In this document: positions 6,104-16,841 of the stretch, in pieces
Layout of the letters: each line of letters begins with the position of its first letter
Numbering within the stretch: the stretch's first letter is position 1
Assembly (NCBI GenBank): GCA_009779515.1
Contig: WREE01000027.1
Span: 1-16,841, forward strand
DNA: 16,841 nucleotides
From: Symbiobacteriaceae bacterium
Lineage (GTDB): Bacteria; Bacillota; JAAYKD01; WRDA01
Direction of reading: 5' to 3'
Program-made: the position numbers and the translations under genes
The notes under the pieces: generated by a model
Databases searched by the model: none
Seen by the model: the letters and a program-made list of their open reading frames with translations, nothing else
Told to the model about the DNA's origin: nothing

Positions 6104-6178
6104 AGCGGTTACGTTTATCCCTTTAAGGTAAGTTAGACAGGAAACAAAGAACTTGAAACCAGTTTTTCTTCAATCTGA

Positions 6179-6201
6179 GGAGCGCCGAAAACCGGCGCTC
6201 C
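6179..6201 (+). terminator. Probable partial terminator/attenuator between rplL and rpoB
   Basis: GGAGCGCCG (6179-6187) pairs perfectly with CGGCGCTCC (6193-6201) around a 5-base loop. The following bases (TACTTATAG) are only moderately T-rich, so termination may be partial. Partial termination between rplL and rpoB is known in E. coli, where it lowers polymerase relative to ribosomal protein output; a similar role here is inference. Confidence 0.55.
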
Positions 6202-6214
6202 TACTTATAGATAC

Positions 6215-6242
6215 TTGACAAAACTTTTGGTTTATGTTAAAT
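6215..6242 (+). promoter_or_regulatory. Probable sigma-A promoter for rpoBC
   Basis: A perfect TTGACA (6215-6220) is followed after 16 bp by TTAAAT (6237-6242, four of six consensus positions). It sits right after the rplL-distal hairpin, giving an rpoB leader of about 180 nt. A second TTGACA at 6243-6248 has no matching -10 element. Confidence 0.5.
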
Positions 6243-6335
6243 TTGACACAAGCGGTAGCCTGGGGTGCGTGTCTCTATCTTTAAAACACCCTGCGTTACA
6301 TTATTATTTTATAGGAGCAGTGAACCTGGTTGTCC

Positions 6336-6381
6336 CTTATAGCTTCCGCTAACCAAACGAAGCTATAAGCGGGGCAGCTTC
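6336..6381 (+). promoter_or_regulatory. rpoB leader with two mutually exclusive hairpins
   Basis: CTTATAGCTTC (6336-6346) pairs perfectly over 11 bp with GAAGCTATAAG (6359-6369). The central GAAGCT (6359-6364) can instead pair with AGCTTC at 6376-6381. Three linked segments therefore allow two exclusive structures, about 50 bases before the rpoB start. No T-run follows, so control of translation or RNA stability is more likely than termination. No ligand or protein motif was recognised. Confidence 0.5.
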
Positions 6382-6430
6382 TTCGTGTTGTCTAAATTGT
6401 GTTCCATAATGCAAAAGGATGGTGAATCAT

Positions 6431-9400
6431 TTGGCGGCAATGCCACTGAAGATGAAGTCCGGGATGCGGGAACGTCGCACCTACTCTCGTATTAAGGAAA
6501 TCTTGGAGATGCCTAACTTAATCGCTGTGCAGCAGGCCTCTTACCGTTGGTTTCGCGATGTGGGTTTGCGGGAATTACTGGACGATATCTCTCCGGTGCA
6601 GGATTTCACCAACAACCTCTCCCTTATGTTCAAAGAGTACCGCCTGGGGGAACCTAAGTATACCGTGGAGGACGCCAAAGAGCGGGATGTTACCTACGCA
6701 GCTCCCCTGCGTATCACCGTGCAACTGGTGAACCGCCAAAGCGGTGAGGTAACCATGCAGGAAGTTTTCATGGGAGATTTCCCTCTCATGACCGACCACG
6801 GCACCTTTATTATCAACGGCGCTGAGCGAGTTATCGTCAGCCAACTGGTGCGTTCACCGGGAGCTTACTTTGTCTGGAGTACCGACCCTAACAACAACCG
6901 TCTCTACAGCTCCCAGGTAATCCCTAACCGTGGTGCCTGGTTGGAGTTTGAAACCGATGTTAACGGCGTCGTCTACTCCCGTATAGACCGTACCCGCAAA
7001 ATCCCGGCGACAGTCCTTTTAAGAGCGCTGCGTTTTGGCAACAACGATCAACTCCAACACCTCTTCGGTTACGATAACCGCCTGAAACTTACTTTAGAAA
7101 AAGACGCCACCGATTCTCCCGAAGCTGCTCTGGTGGAAATCTATAAAAAGCTGCGTCCTGGGGAGCCTCCCACTTTGGAGAGTGCTACCTCCCTTTTGCG
7201 TACCCTCTTTTTCGATCCACGCCGCTACGATCTGGCTTATGTAGGTCGCTATAAACTCAATAAAAAGCTCGCCTTAAAACGCCGGGCTCTCGATCGGGAG
7301 CTGGCAACTGATATTGTTGTCCAGGAAGATATTTACGACAGTAATAACCAACTACTGGCTTCAGCCGGTGAAGTTATTGTCCCTGCGGGGACTAGGCTTG
7401 CCCGTCCTATCCTGGAGAGACTGGAAAGTTTAGGAGTCAACGAAGTATATATCAAAAGCACCGACGGCGAACGTACCATCAAAATCATCGGTAACGGTTA
7501 CCGGCGCACCACCTGGCAAGATCGCCTCCGTTTAGCTCAGGCGCGCCAAAATGTGGTGACTAAAGACGGCACCATCCTGGCGCTGGCAGGCGAACTTTTT
7601 ACCGATGAAGTTATTGCTCGCCTGGAAGGAGCGACGACGCTTCTGGCGGAACCTTTTATCGCCTATCTGCGCGAGGAAGAGATCGGCGTAACTCCCCTAG
7701 GGACTATCTATAGCCCCCAAAACGCCAAACATCTTACGGAAACTGATATTCTGGCTACGGTAAGCTACCAGCTTAACATTATGGAAGGGTTAGCTGCTCG
7801 CGACGATATCGACCATTTAGGGAACCGTCGCCTGCGCTCGGTAGGGGAACTGTTGCAAAACCAGTTTCGCATTGGTTTAGCGCGTATGGAGCGGGTTATT
7901 CGAGAACGAATGACCATTCAGGATTCCGAAAAAGTTACCCCCCAGCTTCTAATTAATATTCGCCCTGTTGTGGCAGCAATTAAAGAGTTCTTTGGCTCAA
8001 GCCAGCTCTCCCAGTTTATGGATCAGATCAACCCCTTGGCCGAACTCTCCCATAAACGCCGCCTTTCCGCTTTAGGTCCTGGGGGACTATCTCGCGATCG
8101 CGCCGGCTTTGAGGTGCGCGATGTGCATCATAGCCACTACGGAAGGATGTGCCCCATCGAAACCCCAGAAGGACCGAATATCGGACTTATCGGTTATCTT
8201 ACTACCTATGCCCGTATCAACAGCTATGGCTTTATCGAAACCCCTTACCGTCGTGTCGATAAAGAGCAGGGCAGGGTCACCGATATTATTGAATACCTCA
8301 CTGCCGATGAAGAAGACGAGTATATCTGTACCCAGGCCAATACCCCTTTGGACGACGAAAACTTTTTTGTTCAGGAACGGGTTACCGTCCGTCTGAGGGA
8401 ACTGGAAATCAGAGCTGTCCCTCCTACGGAAATAGACTATATGGATGTTTCCCCCAAACAGCTCTTCTCGGTGGCGACTACCCTTATCCCCTTTCTGGAG
8501 AACGATGACGCTTCCAGGGCTTTGATGGGTTCCAATATGCAAAAGCAGGCAGTTCCTTTACTTATTACCGAGGCTCCTTTGGTGGGAACCGGTATGGAAG
8601 GCAAGTCGGCTATGGATTCCGGGGTCTGTGTCATTGCCGAACAGTCGGGGGTAGTTGTCCGTGCCACTGCCCGGGAGATTGTCGTGCAAGACGACCAGAA
8701 GCAGGAGCGCTCTTACAAGCTCACCAAATTTACCCGCTCCAATCAGGGAACTTGCACGAACCAAAGGGTGCTGGTACGCAAAGGGCAACGGGTTATGGCA
8801 GGGGATGTTTTAGCCGATGGTCCTTCCACGGAACAAGGGGAGCTGGCTCTGGGGAAAAATGTGCTTACCGCCTATATGCCTTGGGAAGGGTATAACTACG
8901 AAGATGCTATCCTCCTTTCGGAGCGGGTTGTCCGGGACGACATTTTTACGTCCATCCATATCGAAGAGTACGAGTCCGATTCCCGGGACACTAAACTGGG
9001 ACCCGAGGAAATTACCCGGGATATCCCCAATGTGGGCGAAGATCAGCTCAAAGACCTGGACGAAATGGGTGTTGTGCGAATAGGCGCTGATGTGAGATCG
9101 GGAGACATTTTAGTTGGCAAAGTTACCCCTAAAGGGGAAACCGAACTCACTGCCGAGGAGCGTTTGCTCCGTGCCATCTTTGGGGAAAAAGCCCGGGAGG
9201 TGCGTGACACCTCTTTGCGTGTGCCTAATGGTGAAGCGGGGAAAATCGTCGATGTGAAGGTCTTTACCCGCATAAATGGCGACGAACTCCCCCCGGGAGT
9301 TAACCAGCTAGTCCGGGTGTATATCGCCCAGAAACGCAAAATTAGTGTGGGAGATAAAATGGCAGGGCGCCACGGCAACAAGGGAGTTGTCTCCCGGGTG

Positions 9401-10504
9401 ATGGCGGAAGAAGATATGCCGTTCCTCCCCGATGGCACCCCCATTCAAGTTGTTTTAAACCCCTTAGGCGTCCCTTCCCGCATGAATATTGGGCAAATTC
9501 TGGAGGTTCATTTGGGTTACGCTGCCGCCGCCTTGGGTATGCATGTGGCTACCCCTGTCTTCGATGGTGCCAATGAAGCCGAAGTGCAGGATGCTTTGTC
9601 CGAGGCTGGGTTAGGCTCAAGTGGCAAGACCATTCTTTACGATGGTCGCACCGGTGACCCCTTTGAAAACGAAGTCACCGTAGGCTATGTATATATGCTT
9701 AAACTTTTCCATTTAGTGGACGATAAAATTCACGCTCGTTCCACCGGTCCTTACTCCCTGGTGACCCAGCAGCCGTTGGGTGGCAAAGCTCAGTTCGGTG
9801 GACAGCGCTTTGGGGAGATGGAAGTTTGGGCACTGGAAGCATACGGAGCCGCCTACACCTTGCAAGAGCTGCTGACGGTTAAATCCGATGATGTGGTGGG
9901 ACGGGTGAAGACCTACGAAGCCATTGTCAAAGGAGAGAATGTGCCGGAGCCGGGTATTCCGGAATCTTTCAAAGTCTTAATCCGGGAGCTACAGAGTTTA
10001 GGTTTACACGTTAAGGTCTTAAATCCCGACGGCGATGAAATAACTATCCGGGAAACCGACGACGATATCAGCGAAACTGCCCGAGAGTTAGATCCCGAAC
10101 TGGAAGGACCGGAAGCGCCTCCTCTTATTGAGACTGATCTGGATATGCTGGATCAGGAGCTTCCCGAGGAGTCTGAACTGGAAGAAGAAGAGGAGTACCT
10201 GCCTCAGCTACCGGTGGCTAGAGAGTTTGTTATCGACAAAGATAAAATGGAAAAGCTGACGCGTTTGGTGCGTGTGAACTTAGAGCAGGGTGAAGATTTA
10301 GACGAAGAGCTCCTGGATGAAGAGGAAGAACCCCCCGAAGATAGCGGAGGGCGGCGTCGCCCCAAATCCTTCCAGGAAGCAGCCGATGCTAAGTTGGTGA
10401 CTACCCGCCGCCTCTCCCGCCTCCGGGATAACCAGCCGGAGGAGGACGATGAAATAGACGAAGAGGAAGACGACGAAGACGAGGATGATCCCGTGATACT
10501 ATAG
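6431..10504 (+). CDS. rpoB: DNA-directed RNA polymerase subunit beta
   Basis: Beta is half of the catalytic cleft of RNA polymerase and the rifampicin target. The preferred start is TTG 6431, five bases after GGTGA of AAGGATGGTGA. An ATG at 6419 has its only purine-rich sequence immediately adjacent, so it is a poor start. Length from 6431 is 1357 residues, versus 1193 in B. subtilis. The rifampicin region (about 520-552) keeps the residues equivalent to E. coli Asp516, His526 and Ser531 (Asp531, His541, Ser546), so sensitivity is predicted. The HGNKG and GEMEVWALEAYGAAYTLQE motifs are intact. Two differences account for the extra length: a doubled module in the lobe (about 303-410), and an acidic tail of about 150 residues after about 1205, with a basic patch in the middle. 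rpoC follows 18 bp later. Confidence 0.97.
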   Translation: MAAMPLKMKSGMRERRTYSRIKEILEMPNLIAVQQASYRWFRDVGLRELLDDISPVQDFTNNLSLMFKEYRLGEPKYTVEDAKERDVTYAAPLRITVQLVNRQSGEVTMQEVFMGDFPLMTDHGTFIINGAERVIVSQLVRSPGAYFVWSTDPNNNRLYSSQVIPNRGAWLEFETDVNGVVYSRIDRTRKIPATVLLRALRFGNNDQLQHLFGYDNRLKLTLEKDATDSPEAALVEIYKKLRPGEPPTLESATSLLRTLFFDPRRYDLAYVGRYKLNKKLALKRRALDRELATDIVVQEDIYDSNNQLLASAGEVIVPAGTRLARPILERLESLGVNEVYIKSTDGERTIKIIGNGYRRTTWQDRLRLAQARQNVVTKDGTILALAGELFTDEVIARLEGATTLLAEPFIAYLREEEIGVTPLGTIYSPQNAKHLTETDILATVSYQLNIMEGLAARDDIDHLGNRRLRSVGELLQNQFRIGLARMERVIRERMTIQDSEKVTPQLLINIRPVVAAIKEFFGSSQLSQFMDQINPLAELSHKRRLSALGPGGLSRDRAGFEVRDVHHSHYGRMCPIETPEGPNIGLIGYLTTYARINSYGFIETPYRRVDKEQGRVTDIIEYLTADEEDEYICTQANTPLDDENFFVQERVTVRLRELEIRAVPPTEIDYMDVSPKQLFSVATTLIPFLENDDASRALMGSNMQKQAVPLLITEAPLVGTGMEGKSAMDSGVCVIAEQSGVVVRATAREIVVQDDQKQERSYKLTKFTRSNQGTCTNQRVLVRKGQRVMAGDVLADGPSTEQGELALGKNVLTAYMPWEGYNYEDAILLSERVVRDDIFTSIHIEEYESDSRDTKLGPEEITRDIPNVGEDQLKDLDEMGVVRIGADVRSGDILVGKVTPKGETELTAEERLLRAIFGEKAREVRDTSLRVPNGEAGKIVDVKVFTRINGDELPPGVNQLVRVYIAQKRKISVGDKMAGRHGNKGVVSRVMAEEDMPFLPDGTPIQVVLNPLGVPSRMNIGQILEVHLGYAAAALGMHVATPVFDGANEAEVQDALSEAGLGSSGKTILYDGRTGDPFENEVTVGYVYMLKLFHLVDDKIHARSTGPYSLVTQQPLGGKAQFGGQRFGEMEVWALEAYGAAYTLQELLTVKSDDVVGRVKTYEAIVKGENVPEPGIPESFKVLIRELQSLGLHVKVLNPDGDEITIRETDDDISETARELDPELEGPEAPPLIETDLDMLDQELPEESELEEEEEYLPQLPVAREFVIDKDKMEKLTRLVRVNLEQGEDLDEELLDEEEEPPEDSGGRRRPKSFQEAADAKLVTTRRLSRLRDNQPEEDDEIDEEEDDEDEDDPVIL

Positions 10505-10522
10505 GCGCGAAGGGGTGAGATC

Positions 10523-14362
<3,840 letters not shown>

Positions 14363-14386
14363 AGAAAAAGATAGGAAATAGTAGAA

Positions 14387-14423
14387 TCAAGACCGGTAAG
14401 CTCTACCGGTCTTGACTTTTTTT
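14387..14423 (+). terminator. Intrinsic terminator of rpoBC
   Basis: A perfect 12-bp stem (14387-14398 with 14404-14415, loop AGCTC) is followed, after one C, by seven T's (14417-14423). It ends the rpoBC transcript and overlaps the -35 element of the next promoter. Confidence 0.9.
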
Positions 14424-14440
14424 GTTCTTCAATTTATAAT
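14412..14440 (+). promoter_or_regulatory. Sigma-A promoter of the str operon, embedded in the rpoC terminator
   Basis: TTGACT (14412-14417, one mismatch) lies at the foot of the terminator stem, and a perfect TATAAT (14435-14440) follows after exactly 17 bp. The predicted start is about 14447, leaving about 30 nt to the rpsL start with SD AAGGAGG at 14462-14468. Confidence 0.75.
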
Positions 14441-14477
14441 CACGGGGTGTAATTTTTTAGAAAGGAGGGCGGAGTAT

Positions 14478-14855
14478 TTGCCAACAATTAACCAGTTGGT
14501 GCGCAAAGGGCGACGTAAGGTCACGGAAAAATCCAAGTCCCCTGCTTTAAATCGTTGTCCGCAAAAGCGCGGTGTTTGCACGGTGGTGCGTACTTACACG
14601 CCGAAGAAGCCGAACTCGGCTCTGCGTAAGGTGGCTCGTGTCCGCTTAGCGCATGGAGTCGAAGTGACCGCCTACATCCCTGGGGTGGATCATAACCTCC
14701 AGGAGCATAGTGTAGTCTTGGTGCGTGGCGGTAGGGTCAAAGATCTCCCCGGCGTACGCTACCATATTATACGTGGCGCACTTGATACCGCCGGTGTTCG
14801 TAACCGTTTACAAAGTCGCAGCAAGTATGGCGCCAAAAGAGCACGTCGCCGCTAA
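14478..14855 (+). CDS. rpsL: 30S ribosomal protein S12
   Basis: S12 lies at the decoding centre and affects accuracy and streptomycin response. The start is TTG 14478, nine bases after AAGGAGG; the product is 125 residues. Motifs PTINQLVRKGR, PQKRGVCT, TPKKPNSALRK and GGRVKDLPGVRYH are present. The lysines mutated in classic streptomycin resistance are wild type in both loops. It lacks the extra loop that B. subtilis S12 has before PQKRGVC, which fits a clostridial rather than bacillar origin. In the conserved GxGHNLQEHS loop the glycine before His is Asp (GVDHNLQ). An L7Ae-like gene is often found just upstream in Firmicutes; here there is only the terminator-promoter. Confidence 0.96.
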   Translation: MPTINQLVRKGRRKVTEKSKSPALNRCPQKRGVCTVVRTYTPKKPNSALRKVARVRLAHGVEVTAYIPGVDHNLQEHSVVLVRGGRVKDLPGVRYHIIRGALDTAGVRNRLQSRSKYGAKRARRR

Positions 14856-14900
14856 GTCGGCAGTCAGCAATAACTTATGGCGCTAAAGGAGGAATAAGAG

Positions 14901-15368
14901 TTGCCCCGAAAAGGTCCTGTTCCCAAACGGGAGGTTTTGCCCGATCCCATCTACGGTAATACCCTGGTAACCCGCATAATTAATAAAATTATGCTTGACG
15001 GTAAGAGGGGGGTAGCCCAACGAATTTTCTACGATGCTTGCGAGATTTTGCGGGAGCGGGGACGCGATCCCATGGAAGTGGTAGATACCGCTCTGAAGAA
15101 TATTATGCCCGTGTTGGAAGTTAAAGCCCGCCGTGTAGGTGGCGCTACTTATCAAGTCCCTATCGAGGTTAACCCCGATCGACGCCGGGCTTTAGGAATT
15201 CGTTGGCTGGTAGACAGCTCCCGCCGTCGCAGCGAAAAGACGATGGAAGAACGGCTGGCAGGAGAGCTGCTAGACGCTTTTAACAGTAGCGGCAACGCGG
15301 TGCGCCGTCGAGAAGAGATGCATCGGATGGCTGAGGCCAACAAGGCCTTCGCCCACTATCGTTGGTAG
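14901..15368 (+). CDS. rpsG: 30S ribosomal protein S7
   Basis: S7 nucleates assembly of the 30S head and contacts E-site tRNA and mRNA. It has 155 residues from TTG 14901, eight bases after AAAGGAGG (14885-14892). Family sequences are PRKGPVPKREVLPDPIY at the start, INKIMLDGKRGVAQ, the beta-hairpin region GGATYQVPIEV, and KAFAHYRW at the very end. Length is normal for bacterial S7. It sits 45 bp after rpsL and 25 bp before fusA, so the three are one transcript. In E. coli S7 represses this operon; no equivalent site was recognised here. Confidence 0.96.
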   Translation: MPRKGPVPKREVLPDPIYGNTLVTRIINKIMLDGKRGVAQRIFYDACEILRERGRDPMEVVDTALKNIMPVLEVKARRVGGATYQVPIEVNPDRRRALGIRWLVDSSRRRSEKTMEERLAGELLDAFNSSGNAVRRREEMHRMAEANKAFAHYRW

Positions 15369-15393
15369 TTTAGCAGAAAGGGTGGTGGTTCAT

Positions 15394-16841
15394 ATGCCCC
15401 GACAAGTTGCGTTAGAACGGGTTCGTAATATTGGTATTATGGCACATATCGACGCCGGCAAGACCACCACAACCGAGCGGATCTTGTATTTCACCGGTAG
15501 ATTGCATCGTACGGGGGAAGTCCACGACGGCAATGCCAAAATGGACTATCTGCCTATTGAGCAAGAGCGGGGAATTACCGTTAGCTCGGCTGCTACTACC
15601 TGTCGCTGGAATGACCATACTATTAATATTATTGACACACCCGGCCACGTGGATTTCACCATGGAGGTGGAGCGCTCTTTACGGGTCTTAGATGGAGCAA
15701 TAGCTGTCTTTTGTGCGAAAGGTGGCGTGGAGCCTCAGTCAGAGACAGTCTGGCGCCAAGCCGACCGTTATAAAGTGCCCCGTATTGCTTATGTTAACAA
15801 AATGGATATTACTGGCGCCGACTTTCAGCACGTCATCTCGATGATGCAGACGCGCTTAGGGGCACACCCGGTTCCTGTGCAACTCCCGGTAGGGAGCGAA
15901 GCCGATTTTACTGGGATCATCGACGTTATAGCCCAGAAATATTATCACTATCTGGATCTGGTGGGCAGCCAAATGGTCGTAGAAGCCGTTCCGGTCTCTT
16001 TACAACCGGAAGTCCAGCGTATGTATGACCAAATAGTGGAAGCTGCAGCCGATTTTAACGAAGATATTATGATGAAAGCTGTAGAGGGTGAAGCTATATC
16101 CCCGGAGGAGCTTAAGGAAGCCATCCGTGCTGCCACTCTGGAAGCCAGGATTGTGCCGGTCTTCTGCGGCTCATCTTTTCGCCAAAAAGGGGTAACCCAG
16201 CTGTTAGACGGGGTCGTAGATTACCTTCCTTCGCCGGCAGATGTGGAAAAGACGGTAGGCTTCGATCCTGACGACCCGGAAGTTATTCATACCTGCTACT
16301 TTGCCGACGACCAACCGCTGGCAGCTTTAGCCTTCAAAATCGTCGCCGATCCTCACGGGCGTCTGGCATATGTGCGCATCTATTCCGGTTCCATTAAAGC
16401 CGGCTCTTATATCTACAACTCCGCGAAGAAGCGTAAAGAGCGGGTCAACCGCGTCATCAAAATGCATGCCGATGAACGGGAGGATGTCGACGAGGTCTTC
16501 ACCGGCGATATCTGTGTGCTGTTGGGGTTAAAAGATACCTTTACCGGAGATACCCTTTGCGATGAAAAGCATAAGCTCATTTTGGAAACTATGAATTTCC
16601 CGGAACCGGTGATCAACCAGTCTATTGAGCCTAAATCCAAGGCAGATACGGAAAAGCTTATCTCCTCTCTGCAGCGTATCTCCGAAGATGACCCCACCTT
16701 CCGTTATTATGTCAACTCCGAAACCGGACAAACCCTTATCGCCGGTATGGGAGAGCTGCATCTGGAAATTATCGCCGATCGTCTGAAGCGAGAGTTCTCG
16801 GTACAGGCGGATATCGGTAAACCTCAGGTGGCCTACCGGGA
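15394..16841 (+). CDS. fusA: Elongation factor G, 3' end cut by window
   Basis: EF-G is the GTPase that moves tRNAs and mRNA through the ribosome and, with RRF, recycles it. The ATG at 15394 follows AGAAAGGGTGGTGG; 482 codons are present, roughly two thirds of the usual 690 or so. G domain motifs are intact: AHIDAGKT (17-24), RGIT in switch I, DTPGHVDF, and NKMD. Domain 2 and domain 3 (ETGQTLIAGMGELHLEII) follow. It departs from typical housekeeping EF-G in places: the region after FTGIIDV is quite different, and DPHGRL (from Asp319) is one residue shorter than the usual DPYVGKL. The FCAKGGVEPQSETVWRQAD form recalls an EF-G subtype I associate with Clostridium. Location in the str operon argues that it is the main EF-G. 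Confidence 0.94.
   Translation, partial: MPRQVALERVRNIGIMAHIDAGKTTTTERILYFTGRLHRTGEVHDGNAKMDYLPIEQERGITVSSAATTCRWNDHTINIIDTPGHVDFTMEVERSLRVLDGAIAVFCAKGGVEPQSETVWRQADRYKVPRIAYVNKMDITGADFQHVISMMQTRLGAHPVPVQLPVGSEADFTGIIDVIAQKYYHYLDLVGSQMVVEAVPVSLQPEVQRMYDQIVEAAADFNEDIMMKAVEGEAISPEELKEAIRAATLEARIVPVFCGSSFRQKGVTQLLDGVVDYLPSPADVEKTVGFDPDDPEVIHTCYFADDQPLAALAFKIVADPHGRLAYVRIYSGSIKAGSYIYNSAKKRKERVNRVIKMHADEREDVDEVFTGDICVLLGLKDTFTGDTLCDEKHKLILETMNFPEPVINQSIEPKSKADTEKLISSLQRISEDDPTFRYYVNSETGQTLIAGMGELHLEIIADRLKREFSVQADIGKPQVAYR

Noticed and set aside
6243..6248. Second TTGACA as an additional rpoB promoter
   Set aside because: The sequence 16-18 bp downstream is GC-rich (around TGCGTG) with no -10-like hexamer.
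6419..6430. ATG 6419 or GTG 6422 as the rpoB start
   Set aside because: The only purine-rich sequence upstream (AAAAGG, 6413-6418) is 0-3 bases away, too close. TTG 6431 has AAGGATGGTGA at workable distance, and B. subtilis rpoB also uses TTG. The difference is four residues at most.

Overview
The window is a vegetative 'rpoBC/str' transcription-translation locus, about half GC in its genes, from a Gram-positive of Clostridia type. Pointers to this are the gene order rpmG-secE-nusG-rplK-rplA-rplJ-rplL-rpoB-rpoC-rpsL-rpsG-fusA, strong Shine-Dalgarno sequences with frequent TTG/GTG starts, an S12 without the extra loop I recall from Bacillus S12, and a PASTA-bearing class B penicillin-binding protein (PBP) next door. 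I cannot name the genus.

Layout. Bases 1-1971 (minus strand) hold a PBP of the SpoVD/FtsI type, cut off by the left edge within or just after its PASTA domain, with its own promoter at 1993-2022. Bases 1972-2703 contain no convincing protein gene. They hold a consensus plus-strand promoter (2104-2132), an AT-rich stretch whose first bases are complementary to its last bases, and a strong intrinsic terminator (2580-2623). Together these define an orphan structured RNA of about 480 nt, which I regard as the most novel item here. A second consensus promoter (2639-2667) then drives rpmG-secE-nusG-rplK-rplA. Between rplK and rplA is a hairpin closely resembling the L1-binding site of 23S rRNA, and before rplJ is a recognisable L10 leader. 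rplL is followed by a 360-base gap with a hairpin, a likely rpoBC promoter and a leader that can form two mutually exclusive hairpins. rpoB and rpoC follow. rpoC ends at a perfect 12-bp terminator hairpin whose 3' arm doubles as the -35 element of the promoter for rpsL-rpsG-fusA. fusA runs off the right edge.

Together the genes supply the RNA polymerase core subunits, NusG, the ribosomal stalk and L1 arm, decoding-site proteins S12 and S7, translocase EF-G and translocon subunit SecE. The regulatory elements seen (L1 site, L10 leader, separate rpoB and rpsL promoters) would let the ribosomal and polymerase parts be tuned separately.

Protein oddities: RpoC carries about 80 extra residues, resembling a sandwich-barrel hybrid motif, just before its second zinc site. 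RpoB has an acidic tail of about 150 residues and a doubled module in its lobe. The L7Ae-like gene often found between rpoC and rpsL in Firmicutes is absent. No tRNA, rRNA, CRISPR array or insertion sequence was recognised.
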